DNA of 54,775 nucleotides, from the NCBI GenBank assembly GCA_903913965.1, contig CAIWNB010000039.1, positions 1-54,775 of the forward strand, written 5' to 3'. Both the position numbers and the translations under genes were made by a program. The stretch's first letter is position 1. Every line of letters begins with the position of its first letter. Positions 16,330 through 24,214 of the stretch are shown one piece after another. This DNA is from an uncultured beta proteobacterium. Lineage in GTDB: Bacteria; Pseudomonadota; Gammaproteobacteria; Burkholderiales; SG8-41. The notes under the pieces are model-generated. The model was given only the letters and a program-made list of their open reading frames with translations, did not search any database and was not told the origin of the DNA.

Positions 16330-17316
16330 GTGAAGCAATTGAAAAAAACAACTGCGCTTTCAATCGTCGCATTGATCCTTGGCGCTATGGCTGCGCCGGT
16401 AATTGGCGCTGATACAGCTTATCCGAGCAAGCCGGTGCGCATGATTGCACCTTATCCGCCGGGCGGTACTTCCGACATCATCGCGCGGATTGTTGGCATG
16501 AAGTTGAACGAAGCCTGGGGGCAGCAGTTGGTAGTCGATAATCGCGCTGGCGCCAACGGTGGCATCGGCAGTGAACTGGCGGCGAAATCGCCGGCCGATG
16601 GATATACCTTGCTGGTTGGCAATATGACGCCGATTGCGGCCAACCCTTCACTCTACGCGAAGCTTGGTTATGATCCGCTGCGCGATTTCGCCGGCGTGAC
16701 GCTGGTGGCGGCGGGCCCCAACGTATTGGTGGTGAATCCATCCTTGCCAGTGAAGTCGGTGCAGGAATTGACTGCCTATGCCAAAGCTAATCCGGGCAAA
16801 CTGAATTTTGGTTCCGGTGGCGCCGGTTCGCCAGCGCATCTGGCCGGTGAAATGTATAAAACCATGACAGGCGTGGCGATGACGCATGTGCCATACAAGG
16901 GCACGGTGTTATCGGTCAATGATTTGATTGCGGGTCAGGTTCAAGTCGTGTTTTCCGATGCGCCACCGGCGGTGCCTCATGTGAAGAGTGGGAAGCTGCG
17001 CGCACTGGCCGTTACCGGTGCCAAACGTACCCCCCTGTTGCCGGAACTGCCGACAGTGGCCGAAGCAGGTGTGCCCGGGTTCGCCTTTGATAATTGGTGG
17101 GGCATACTGGTGCCGGCAGGTACGCCGAAGCCGGTGATCGGTCGCATCAATGCCGAGATCGTCAAGGCGATGCAAACGGCCGACGTCAAGGAACGCTTTG
17201 CCAATCTAGGCGTGGAGGCGATCTACAGCACACCGGCTGCCTTTGATGATTACATCAAGTCGGAATACGCCAAGCTAGCGAAAGTGATCAAAGCGTCGGG
17301 CGCACGCGCCGACTGA
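16330..17316 (+). CDS. Bug family periplasmic receptor 4 (third of three in tandem)
   Basis: This 328-aa Bug receptor has a signal peptide with a Lys-rich n-region (KQLKKTTALS) and cleavage near VIGA. It then shows YPSKPVRMIAPYPPGGTSD, NRAGANGGIG, VPYKGTVLSV and the C-terminal KVIKASGARAD. The start is a GTG at 16330 with GGAGG 5 bp upstream; the frame open from 16243 lies partly inside the preceding gene. It lies 44 bp after the second Bug gene. The downstream neighbour is convergent. Confidence 0.92.
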   Translation: MKQLKKTTALSIVALILGAMAAPVIGADTAYPSKPVRMIAPYPPGGTSDIIARIVGMKLNEAWGQQLVVDNRAGANGGIGSELAAKSPADGYTLLVGNMTPIAANPSLYAKLGYDPLRDFAGVTLVAAGPNVLVVNPSLPVKSVQELTAYAKANPGKLNFGSGGAGSPAHLAGEMYKTMTGVAMTHVPYKGTVLSVNDLIAGQVQVVFSDAPPAVPHVKSGKLRALAVTGAKRTPLLPELPTVAEAGVPGFAFDNWWGILVPAGTPKPVIGRINAEIVKAMQTADVKERFANLGVEAIYSTPAAFDDYIKSEYAKLAKVIKASGARAD

Positions 17317-17325
17317 TCTGCAGGG

Positions 17326-17350
17326 CGCGGGCGCTCTACGCGCGCCCGCG
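17326..17350. terminator. GC-rich hairpin between convergent genes
   Basis: Arms CGCGGGCG (17326-17333) and CGCCCGCG (17343-17350) form an 8-bp stem with a 9-nt loop between the last Bug gene and the thioesterase. It has no T run on either side and overlaps the thioesterase stop, so terminator function is uncertain. Confidence 0.35.
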
Positions 17351-18295
17351 TGCCACGTGGTGGGTGACGACGTCGAGTACCCGTGCACCAGTGTCTGTTT
17401 TGACCTCGGTACGCACCACGGCGATGGTTTTTCCGGGATGCACGACGCGTGATTTCACGACGAGCGCCTTGCCCCGCCCGGGGCTGATGTAGCAGGCTGA
17501 AATATTCGACAGCATCATGTGGGCCGGCGCGGCGACACAGGCGCAGCGTGCAGCGATGCCGACCGAAATGCCGCCCTGCACATGGCCTACACGGTTGCCA
17601 ACGTGAGGGCCGACCGCAAAGCGCGTGCGTGCACCGTCTCTCGTGCGTATCGGCAGCCCGCCCCAAAAATGCTGGATGAAAGCCGGTTGGTCGGCGGCTT
17701 TGCGCAAGGCATTCCGGCAGGCCTTGAAGATCGGTTCTTCGTCGGCCAATAGTGCGCCTGCGCTAAGTGCGGCCGGCTGCGGCGGTGTTTCGTATTGCCA
17801 TGGCAACGGTGCGAGGGCGACGCCGGGCGGTGGTTCGAGCGCAGCGAATTCCCCGCTGGTGTGGCAAATAATGCCCGCGCTGGTCGCGATCGTTGCACTT
17901 GCCAGCAACTGCTGGACGGCGCTACCGGCGAAAGCGCCGAGTGGACGCGCCGTTGAAGTCGCGGCGCCGCTGGCCGGCAGTCCCGTGAATTGCAGTTGTA
18001 AATGCAGCGTAGCCAGGCGTGCCCCCGCCGCGACCTGGCTGCGTGTCGCCGTGGCGAGCGAGCTATCGGCGAGCATGCATAGCGTCGTGAGGTCGAGCAT
18101 GCCTTGGTCGTCGCAGGTGTGGGGCGCGTGCGGTAACGACATGACCACTTCATCGCCGTTGATGCGCGGCAGCGCCATATCGAGAAAGTAACCGGCGAAG
18201 TGCAATCCTGGAATACGGTTGCCGGCGATGCCGCGCAGAACTTGTGCGGTGATCTCGCCGGCTTGCGGGATGGGGGCAATGGTGTTTTTAGGCAT
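17336..18295 (-). CDS. Tandem hotdog-fold acyl-CoA thioesterase-like protein (PaaI group)
   Basis: The 319-aa protein appears to hold two hotdog domains in tandem. The first is marked by DDQGMLDLTTLCMLADSS and the second by RVGHVQGGISVGIAARCA. Both are the central-helix segment that in PaaI-type thioesterases carries the catalytic HGG...D/E. In the second copy the usual His before GG is Gln, and in the first the motif is degenerate, so activity is uncertain. The ATG at 18295 is chosen; a GTG at 18343 would add 16 residues. No ribosome site is clear for either. Confidence 0.7.
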   Translation of the reverse strand: MPKNTIAPIPQAGEITAQVLRGIAGNRIPGLHFAGYFLDMALPRINGDEVVMSLPHAPHTCDDQGMLDLTTLCMLADSSLATATRSQVAAGARLATLHLQLQFTGLPASGAATSTARPLGAFAGSAVQQLLASATIATSAGIICHTSGEFAALEPPPGVALAPLPWQYETPPQPAALSAGALLADEEPIFKACRNALRKAADQPAFIQHFWGGLPIRTRDGARTRFAVGPHVGNRVGHVQGGISVGIAARCACVAAPAHMMLSNISACYISPGRGKALVVKSRVVHPGKTIAVVRTEVKTDTGARVLDVVTHHVARGRA

Positions 18296-18369
18296 GATTA
18301 AAGGGCAGTGCGCGGACAGGTTGCCCGCTGGTCTCACAAGCAAGCGGCTGCGTTACCGCAGCCGGGGCG

Positions 18370-18915
18370 TTATACCTTGAGGAAATGCTCGCGGTAGTAT
18401 TTGAGCTCGTTGATGGATTCGTAGATGTCGGCCAGAGCCTCGTGTTTGCCATGTTTGACAAAACCGGCGGCCAGATCGGGGCGCCAGCGCTTCATCAATT
18501 CCTTCAGTGTGCTGACATCGAGGTTGCGGTAATGGAAGAACGCCTCCAAGGCCGGCAGATAGCGCGCCATGAAGCGGCGGTCCTGATGAACGGTGTTGCC
18601 ACACATCGGCGAAGTGCCGGCAGGTGCATAGGCGCTGAGAAATTCAACCAGCCGGCGTTCGACCTCGGCCTCGGCCAGCGTCGATGCCTTGACGCGGTCG
18701 ATCAGGCCGGATTTCGCATGGGTGCTCTTGTTCCAGGCGTCCATCGCTCCGAGCACTGCATCGCTTTGATGCACCACTAACACGGGTGCCTCAGCGACCG
18801 TATTGAGTTGTGAGTCGGTGACCACGATCGCGATTTCCAGCACGCGCTCGATTTCCGGGTTGAGGCCGCTCATTTCCATGTCGACCCACAGCAGATTGTC
18901 GGGATTCGCAGCCAT
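18370..18915 (-). CDS. orn: Oligoribonuclease
   Basis: Orn is the 3'-5' exoribonuclease that degrades dinucleotides and short RNA fragments, including pGpG from c-di-GMP breakdown. The 181-aa length is standard. The DEDDh residues are visible: [11 protein letters not shown] (Asp12 and Glu14), then a mid-protein Asp, and HQDRRF and KHEALADI near the C-terminus. It is divergent from the M48 protease gene with 79 bp between starts. The pGpG link is of interest because the window also encodes a diguanylate cyclase. Confidence 0.96.
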   Translation of the reverse strand: MAANPDNLLWVDMEMSGLNPEIERVLEIAIVVTDSQLNTVAEAPVLVVHQSDAVLGAMDAWNKSTHAKSGLIDRVKASTLAEAEVERRLVEFLSAYAPAGTSPMCGNTVHQDRRFMARYLPALEAFFHYRNLDVSTLKELMKRWRPDLAAGFVKHGKHEALADIYESINELKYYREHFLKV

Positions 18916-18957
18916 GATGATTTGTTTGCACCGGTTAAAACTAAACAGGCCCGCATT

Positions 18958-18986
18958 TTGTCATATTCACGCCGAGATAGGATAAT
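18958..18986 (+). promoter_or_regulatory. strong sigma70 promoter, leaderless-type
   Basis: TTGTCA (18958-18963) and GATAAT (18981-18986) have exactly 17 bp between them. The M48 protease ATG begins at 18995, eight bases after the -10, about where transcription would start, and no Shine-Dalgarno is present. The mRNA is therefore probably leaderless or has a leader of only a few bases. Confidence 0.65.
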
Positions 18987-18994
18987 CTTCGCCT

Positions 18995-20236
18995 ATGCAT
19001 ACCTTCACAGTCTTGTTTCTTGCCGCGCTGGCCCTGACCACCACACTCAAGATGTGGCTGGGCTTGCGCCATATCCGTCATGTCGCCGCCGCCCGCGAGG
19101 CGGTGCCGGCTGAATTCGCCGCCGAAATCACCGCAGAAGCTCACCGTACGGCGGCTGACTATAGCAACGCCAAGACCCGTCTCTCGCTGCTCAGTATCGT
19201 CTTCGAAGCGGTGGTGGTTTTGGTGCTGACCTTCGGCGGGGTGCTGCAGGTGCTCGATGGGTTGAGCAGTGCCTGGTTTGAGCCTGGCGTCGCGCGCGGT
19301 GTCACGCTGATCATCATGCTGGGTGCCTTGATGGCGGTGATCGAGATGCCATTTGACATCTACCGCACCTTCGTCATCGAGCAGCGTTTCGGCTTTAATA
19401 AAATGACGCCGCGCATGTTTATCCTCGATGGTATCAAGCATGCGCTGCTGGGCGCTGCGCTTGGTGTTCCGCTGGTCGCCGCCATTCTGTGGGTGATGGC
19501 GGGCATGGGGCCGGCATGGTGGCTGTATGCCTGGCTGGTCTGGATGGCCTTTAACCTGATGGTATTGGCGATATTTCCGACCTGGATTGCACCGCTATTC
19601 AATAAATTTGCACCGCTTGAAGACCTTGCACTCAAGAGCCGGATCGAAGGTTTGCTGGAACGCTGTGGTTTCAAGGTCGGTGGCCTCATGGTGATGGATG
19701 GTTCAAAACGCTCCAGCCACGGCAACGCGTACTTCACCGGCTTTGGCAAAACCAAGCGTATCGTTTTCTTCGATACCCTGCTTGAGCGCTTGTCGCCACA
19801 GGAAGTCGAGGCTGTACTCGCACATGAACTCGGACACTTCAAGCACAGGCATGTGATCAAGCGCATGGTGTGGACGTTTGCTGTGAGCCTGGCTTTTCTC
19901 TGGCTGCTGGCCCAGTTAATGACGCAGACCTGGTTCTATACGGCGCTCGGTGTCAGCACATCTTCAACAGCGATGGCGCTACTGTTGTTCTTTATTGTGG
20001 TGCCGCAATTCACCTTTTTGCTTTCGCCGCTGTCGAGTTATTACTCACGCAAGCATGAGTTTGAGGCCGACCACTATGCCACGGAGCAGGCGGCGGCCGA
20101 TGATCTGGTGACGGCGCTGGTCAAGCTTTACAAGGATAACGCAGCGACGCTGACGCCCGATCCGCTGCATTCGTTGTTCTACGATTCGCATCCTCCGGCC
20201 ACCGCGCGTATTGCGCGCCTGAAAGCGGTCGGTTGA
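18995..20236 (+). CDS. M48 family metalloprotease, Ste24/CAAX protease-like
   Basis: The 413-aa inner-membrane zinc protease belongs to the Ste24-like branch of family M48. It has several membrane helices, an N-terminal extension typical of the CAAX-protease branch, HELGH at 277-281 (two zinc histidines and catalytic Glu) and a downstream KHEFEADHYA segment carrying the third zinc ligand. The bacterial role is probably membrane protein quality control; no prenylation substrate is implied. It ends 1 bp before phhB, with which it is probably cotranscribed. Confidence 0.93.
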   Translation: MHTFTVLFLAALALTTTLKMWLGLRHIRHVAAAREAVPAEFAAEITAEAHRTAADYSNAKTRLSLLSIVFEAVVVLVLTFGGVLQVLDGLSSAWFEPGVARGVTLIIMLGALMAVIEMPFDIYRTFVIEQRFGFNKMTPRMFILDGIKHALLGAALGVPLVAAILWVMAGMGPAWWLYAWLVWMAFNLMVLAIFPTWIAPLFNKFAPLEDLALKSRIEGLLERCGFKVGGLMVMDGSKRSSHGNAYFTGFGKTKRIVFFDTLLERLSPQEVEAVLAHELGHFKHRHVIKRMVWTFAVSLAFLWLLAQLMTQTWFYTALGVSTSSTAMALLLFFIVVPQFTFLLSPLSSYYSRKHEFEADHYATEQAAADDLVTALVKLYKDNAATLTPDPLHSLFYDSHPPATARIARLKAVG

Positions 20237-20237
20237 T

Positions 20238-20573
20238 ATGGGAGCGGCCGATCTTGCCCGTAAAAAATGCAAGCCTTGCGAGGGTGGCGTTGCACCGCTC
20301 AATGACAGCGAAGCGGCCATGTTGCTTGGTCAGATCAAGGGGTGGCAATTAAACGGTGCGGTGATCAGTAAAACGTATGAGTTCGCCAATTATTATCAAA
20401 CCATGGCCTTCGTCAACGCGGTGGCCTGGCTGGCGCACCGCGAAGATCATCACCCGGATATGAATGTCGGCTATAACCGCTGCCGAGTCGACTATGCGAC
20501 GCATGCAATCGGCGGGCTGTCGGAGAATGACTTTATTTGCGCCGCCAAGGTCGATGCATTGTTCGAGTTATGA
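20238..20573 (+). CDS. phhB: Pterin-4a-carbinolamine dehydratase
   Basis: This 111-aa enzyme regenerates the pterin cofactor by dehydrating 4a-hydroxytetrahydropterin. The family signature is clear: WQLNG, FANYYQTMAFVNAVAWLA, then HREDHHPDMNVGYNRC with the active-site histidines, and VDYATHAIGGLSENDF. The ATG at 20238 lies 1 bp after the protease stop. No phenylalanine hydroxylase gene is in the window. A degenerate copy of its last 37 bases occurs 78 bp downstream of the gene end. Confidence 0.95.
   Translation: MGAADLARKKCKPCEGGVAPLNDSEAAMLLGQIKGWQLNGAVISKTYEFANYYQTMAFVNAVAWLAHREDHHPDMNVGYNRCRVDYATHAIGGLSENDFICAAKVDALFEL
20537..20573 (+). repeat. 37-bp direct repeat, copy 1 (end of phhB)
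   Basis: These are the last 37 bases of phhB, ending in the TGA stop. They match 20651-20687 at 31 of 37 positions without gaps, by direct comparison. The conserved core contains GATGCATTGTTC. Confidence 0.75.
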
Positions 20574-20650
20574 CATTGCGTTTTCAATGATCTCGCAGGC
20601 CTGTCACAGTCATCCATGTCATGACTTTCTGCATGCCCGGGGTATTTCGG

Positions 20651-20687
20651 TTGCGCCGCCGAGGTTGATGCATTGTTCACGCTTTGA
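20651..20687 (+). repeat. 37-bp direct repeat, copy 2 (between phhB and rsgA)
   Basis: A second, degenerate copy of the phhB 3' end, also ending in TGA, sits in the intergenic space and overlaps the proposed TTG start of rsgA. It looks like a remnant of a small tandem duplication; the 77 bp between the copies show only patchy similarity to phhB. Confidence 0.75.
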
Positions 20688-21595
20688 ATAAACGCAGTAA
20701 CAAGGTTGCGTCGCCGACCCTTGGCGGTTGTGTTGTCGCCAGTTTTGGTCGCAGCTTTATGGTCGAACTTGCGGATGGTTCACTGATTACCTGTACGACG
20801 CGCGGCAAACGCACCGATATCGCCTGTGGCGATCGCGTGCAGATCGCCATGACGGCGCCCGAGCAGGGCGTGATTGAAGTCATCGAGCCGCGTGCCTCGC
20901 TGTTTTACCGCTCTGATATTCAGCGCCAGAAATTGATCGCCGCCAACGTGACGCGCATCGTTGTCGTACTGGCGGTGCCGACCTTGCACCGTCATTTGCT
21001 TGACCGCTGTCTGGCAGCTGCGGAATACGCTGAAATCCCCGTACTGCTCGCATTGAACAAAATGGATCTGCCGCAGTCGGACGTTGCGCTGGCCGCGCTC
21101 GACCTTTATCGCGCGCTCGGTTACGAAGTGCTGCCGCTGGCCGCCAAAATTGACATTGCGCCTTTGCGTGCCGCGCTGGCCGGACATACCAGCGTGCTGG
21201 TAGGGCAATCGGGGATGGGGAAATCAACCATCATCAACCGTTTGCTGCCCGATGCCGCCGCACGTGTTGGTGAGCTCTCGGAAGCGCTTGGCAGCGGACG
21301 GCATACCACCACCCATGCACGGCTTTATCATCTCGATGCAAACAGCTCGATCATCGATTCGCCGGGCCTGCAGGAGTTTGGTCTGCAACATGTCGAGACC
21401 ACGGAACTGGCGAATTGTTATGTCGAAATGCGCCCGCAGCTGGGGCGTTGCAAGTTCAACGATTGCCGGCATATGAGCGAGCCCGGCTGCGCCATCATTG
21501 CCTTGATGGAGAGCGGCGGCATCGATGCGGCGCGGGTCGCGTCCTATCGCGAGTTGTTATTGCAGATTGAAAATAAATCGCGCTACCGCGATTAA
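20684..21595 (+). CDS. rsgA: Ribosome small subunit-dependent GTPase RsgA
   Basis: This circularly permuted GTPase acts in late 30S subunit maturation. The 303-aa protein has an N-terminal OB fold (CVVASFGRSFMVELADGS), the G4 motif NKMD (125-128) ahead of G1 GQSGMGKS (174-181), a DSPG G3 motif, and the zinc finger CKFNDCRHMSEPGC near the C-terminus. The start is inferred as the TTG at 20684, because the next ATG (20759) would remove half of the OB fold. GAGG lies about 20 bases upstream, too far to be a good ribosome site. Confidence 0.94.
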   Translation: MNKRSNKVASPTLGGCVVASFGRSFMVELADGSLITCTTRGKRTDIACGDRVQIAMTAPEQGVIEVIEPRASLFYRSDIQRQKLIAANVTRIVVVLAVPTLHRHLLDRCLAAAEYAEIPVLLALNKMDLPQSDVALAALDLYRALGYEVLPLAAKIDIAPLRAALAGHTSVLVGQSGMGKSTIINRLLPDAAARVGELSEALGSGRHTTTHARLYHLDANSSIIDSPGLQEFGLQHVETTELANCYVEMRPQLGRCKFNDCRHMSEPGCAIIALMESGGIDAARVASYRELLLQIENKSRYRD

Positions 21596-21617
21596 ATTCC
21601 GTCGAGGAGCTCCCCCT

Positions 21618-22592
21618 TTGTCGATCAGATTGCTGCCTGGTGTCTTCGCCCTCGTCGTCCTCGTCTTTTCAGTGACTGCAGCGTTTGCCCAGGCCTGGCC
21701 GGCGCGTCCGCTACGCGTCATTGCGGCGCAAAGCCCGGGCGGTGTGACTGACATGTTGGCGCGTACTTTGGCGCAAAAATTCAGCGAAACATGGCGGCAA
21801 CCGGTGGTGGTAGAAAACCGTGCCGGCGCGGCGGGTGCGATCGGCACCGAAGTGGTCGTCAAGGCGGCGCCTGATGGTTACACATTGCTGTTGTCGTCCT
21901 CCGGCCCCATTGTCATCAATCCGGGCCTGTATCCGAAACTGGGGTATGACCCCTTGCGTGATCTGACCGCGGTGGCCTTCGTTGCGGCATCACCGTTGAT
22001 GCTGGTGGTTCATCCGTCGGTGCCGGTGCAATCGGTCAAGGCGTTGGTGGCGCTGGCACGGGCGCAGCCGGAACGTTTGAGCTACGCCTCGGGGGGCAAC
22101 GGGTCCCCCGCCCATTTGACCGCCGAATTGTTCAAATCTGAAACTGCAACGCGTCTCACGCATGTACCCTTCAAGGGTTCGGCGCCCGCCGTGCTGGCCC
22201 TGGTCGGCGGACAGATCGAGTTGTCGTTTACAACGATCGTGATTTCGATGCCGCAAGTCAAAAGCGGCCGTTTGCGTGCGCTGGCGGTAACCTCGCCGCT
22301 GCGTTCACCCGCGGTGCCGGCGTTACCGACGATGATCGAAGCGGGGATTCCCGGCTTTGAGTCGCAGCAGTGGTTTGGTTTGTTCGCGCCGGCCGCCTTG
22401 CCGAAGGATATCGTCGCCCGTTTGCATGGGGAGGCCCGGCGCATCATGGAGTATCCCGACATCCGTGAGCGGCTGGCCGCAGACGGCGGTGAACCCATCG
22501 CCATGACGACTGATCAATTCACGGCGTTTATTCGCGCCGACGCGGCGCGCTGGATGCGGGTAATCAAAATCTCGGGTGCCAGCGCTGACTAG
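21618..22592 (+). CDS. Bug family periplasmic receptor 5
   Basis: This 324-aa receptor has a signal peptide (LLPGVFALVVLVFSVTAAFA), then WPARPLRVIAAQSPGGVTD, NRAGAAGAIG, VPFKGSAPAV (Phe for the usual Tyr in the VPYKG motif) and C-terminal RVIKISGASAD. The start is a TTG at 21618 with GAGGAG about 8 bp upstream; there is no ATG in a suitable place and the frame upstream overlaps rsgA. It begins 22 bp after rsgA, so a receptor gene has been added to the end of a housekeeping transcription unit. Confidence 0.9.
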   Translation: MSIRLLPGVFALVVLVFSVTAAFAQAWPARPLRVIAAQSPGGVTDMLARTLAQKFSETWRQPVVVENRAGAAGAIGTEVVVKAAPDGYTLLLSSSGPIVINPGLYPKLGYDPLRDLTAVAFVAASPLMLVVHPSVPVQSVKALVALARAQPERLSYASGGNGSPAHLTAELFKSETATRLTHVPFKGSAPAVLALVGGQIELSFTTIVISMPQVKSGRLRALAVTSPLRSPAVPALPTMIEAGIPGFESQQWFGLFAPAALPKDIVARLHGEARRIMEYPDIRERLAADGGEPIAMTTDQFTAFIRADAARWMRVIKISGASAD

Positions 22593-22616
22593 CGCCAAGA
22601 GTGTCTCGTCGCGCGC

Positions 22617-23534
22617 TCAGACCGCGCGGGCAAGCGTTACCAGCAGAACCAAAAAAAGCCACAGGACCAGCGCGCGCCAGATCAGGCCGGCGGCGGCGTC
22701 CATCGTATCAAGGTCAGCGTCGGGACCGTCACCGAGTTGTGGTCGGTATTGAATGCCGCTGTCCTCATGCAACACGCCGCCGAGCTTGACGCCGAGTGCG
22801 CCGGCCGCTGCCGACAGCAAGATGCCTTGCTGCTGCGTGCGCCAGGTTGCAGCTTGCGCGCGCCAGCATTCAACCGCGCCCATGAAGTCACCCGCCACCG
22901 CGAATCCGAAGGCGGTCAGGCGCAGCGGCAGCCAGTCCATCACGGCAAAGGCACGTGCGGCAAACAAACCAAAGGCGCCGGTGTCGCCGTCACGCGCTGA
23001 CCCCCAGCGATCACTGACCAGCGCCGCCAGCCTGTAAACAATCGCGCCGGCTGCACCGAGCAGCACAAACCAAACGATTACGCCGAACACGTGGCGATGC
23101 GAGCGCAGCAGGCCGAGTTCGATGGCGACGCGCGCGACTTCGTCCGCCGTCAGTTCGCTCGCACTATCGCCACGCCAGCGCGCGATGACGGCACGCGCAC
23201 GCGATAGATCGCCGGCGCGCAATGCGGTTGCGGCATCGGTATAAAAGTGGCTGAACTGGCGGAAACCGAAGGCGACATAGAGCACCACCACATTCCAGGC
23301 CAGCACTGCGATCCAGTTCAGCTGGCGTGACAACAGATACACCACCCAGGTCAGCACGGCGGCGGGAATCACGGCGAGCGTCCAGGAAATCAGGCCATCA
23401 CGATATTGACCGGCATTGAGCGACTGGGCGAGCCGGTTGACGTAGCGGGCAAATGCCGCATAGAGGACATTGCCGGTGCGCAGGGGCCGCCATTGTTCAA
23501 GCAGCAGGGCAAGGATAAGCGCGAGAAAAGTCAT
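22617..23534 (-). CDS. CobD/CbiB family membrane protein
   Basis: The 305-aa protein has several hydrophobic segments and the overall pattern of CobD/CbiB (also AmpE) proteins: MTFLALILALLLEQWRP at the start, AFGFRQFSHFYTDAATALRAGD in the middle and a C-terminal membrane helix. True CobD/CbiB attaches aminopropanol to cobyric acid. No other cobalamin gene is here, and this homologue next to rsgA in Burkholderiales may have another role. The ATG at 23534 is used; an alternative start at 23546 would add four residues. A good promoter lies just upstream. Confidence 0.8.
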   Translation of the reverse strand: MTFLALILALLLEQWRPLRTGNVLYAAFARYVNRLAQSLNAGQYRDGLISWTLAVIPAAVLTWVVYLLSRQLNWIAVLAWNVVVLYVAFGFRQFSHFYTDAATALRAGDLSRARAVIARWRGDSASELTADEVARVAIELGLLRSHRHVFGVIVWFVLLGAAGAIVYRLAALVSDRWGSARDGDTGAFGLFAARAFAVMDWLPLRLTAFGFAVAGDFMGAVECWRAQAATWRTQQQGILLSAAAGALGVKLGGVLHEDSGIQYRPQLGDGPDADLDTMDAAAGLIWRALVLWLFLVLLVTLARAV

Positions 23535-23578
23535 GTTGGACGGCAATCGACACGGTTGGAAAACAATGCTGAGGGGGC

Positions 23579-23607
23579 ACTATATGTCAGGTGGCGTTTA
23601 CACTCAA
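23579..23607 (-). promoter_or_regulatory. sigma70 promoter of the CobD-like gene
   Basis: On the minus strand TTGAGT (forward 23602-23607) and TATAGT (forward 23579-23584) are spaced by 17 bp, 45 bp before the CobD-like ATG. The element overlaps the last codons of the DUF938 gene. Confidence 0.55.
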
Positions 23608-24195
23608 TCGCCGCCACACCAGAGTGCGGTTATTCGCTGGCATCGCGTGATCGTCTTCGAGCGCCAGACCGGCGCGGGCGGCAAGTGTGCAGAGCGCTTC
23701 GAAATCACGCAGGCCGCTGACCGGATCGCGCGCTTTAAGCCATTGGTCGAATTGCGCGTTGCTCTCCGAGGTAAAGGCGCCGCCGTAGTTAAGCGGCCCA
23801 TAAACGGCGAGTACGCCCCCCGTGGTTAATACTTTGGCCACGCCGGCAAAAAATTTTTCGACGTGAGGCCACGACATGATGTGCAGCGTGTTGGCGGTGA
23901 AGATGCCGTCAACCGTGAGGTCAGGCCAAACCCCGGCGACGTCCAGCATGAGAGGGGGGCGCAGGTTGGGTAGTTGCGCGTCGGCCAGCCAGGCGTGGAT
24001 GCCGGCGTGCAGGGGCGCCAATTCGCTGGTTTGCCATTGGATGTGGGGGAGTTCAGCGGCGAAATGCACCGCATGTTGTCCGCTGCCAGAGCCGACTTCG
24101 AGTACGTGGTTGCACGTCGCGAACGCTATCTTAAGCACCTCAAGCAGCGGCCCGCGGTTGCGCGCGCAGGCTTCGGAGTAAGGTTTTTCCATCAT
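23587..24195 (-). CDS. DUF938 SAM-dependent methyltransferase
   Basis: The 202-aa protein shows the fixed DUF938 pattern: KPYSEACARNRGPLLEVL, the SAM-binding motif VLEVGSGSGQHAVHFA, FTANTLHIMSW, GPLNYGGAFTSESNAQFD and a C-terminal PANNRTLVWRR. The reaction is unknown. The ATG at 24195 (a second at 24192) is chosen; the frame from 24234 runs into the patatin gene. The patatin stop (24215) is 19 bp upstream, so the two may be cotranscribed. Confidence 0.9.
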   Translation of the reverse strand: MMEKPYSEACARNRGPLLEVLKIAFATCNHVLEVGSGSGQHAVHFAAELPHIQWQTSELAPLHAGIHAWLADAQLPNLRPPLMLDVAGVWPDLTVDGIFTANTLHIMSWPHVEKFFAGVAKVLTTGGVLAVYGPLNYGGAFTSESNAQFDQWLKARDPVSGLRDFEALCTLAARAGLALEDDHAMPANNRTLVWRRLSVNAT

Positions 24196-24214
24196 GCGAG
24201 AACACACGTTTGAA

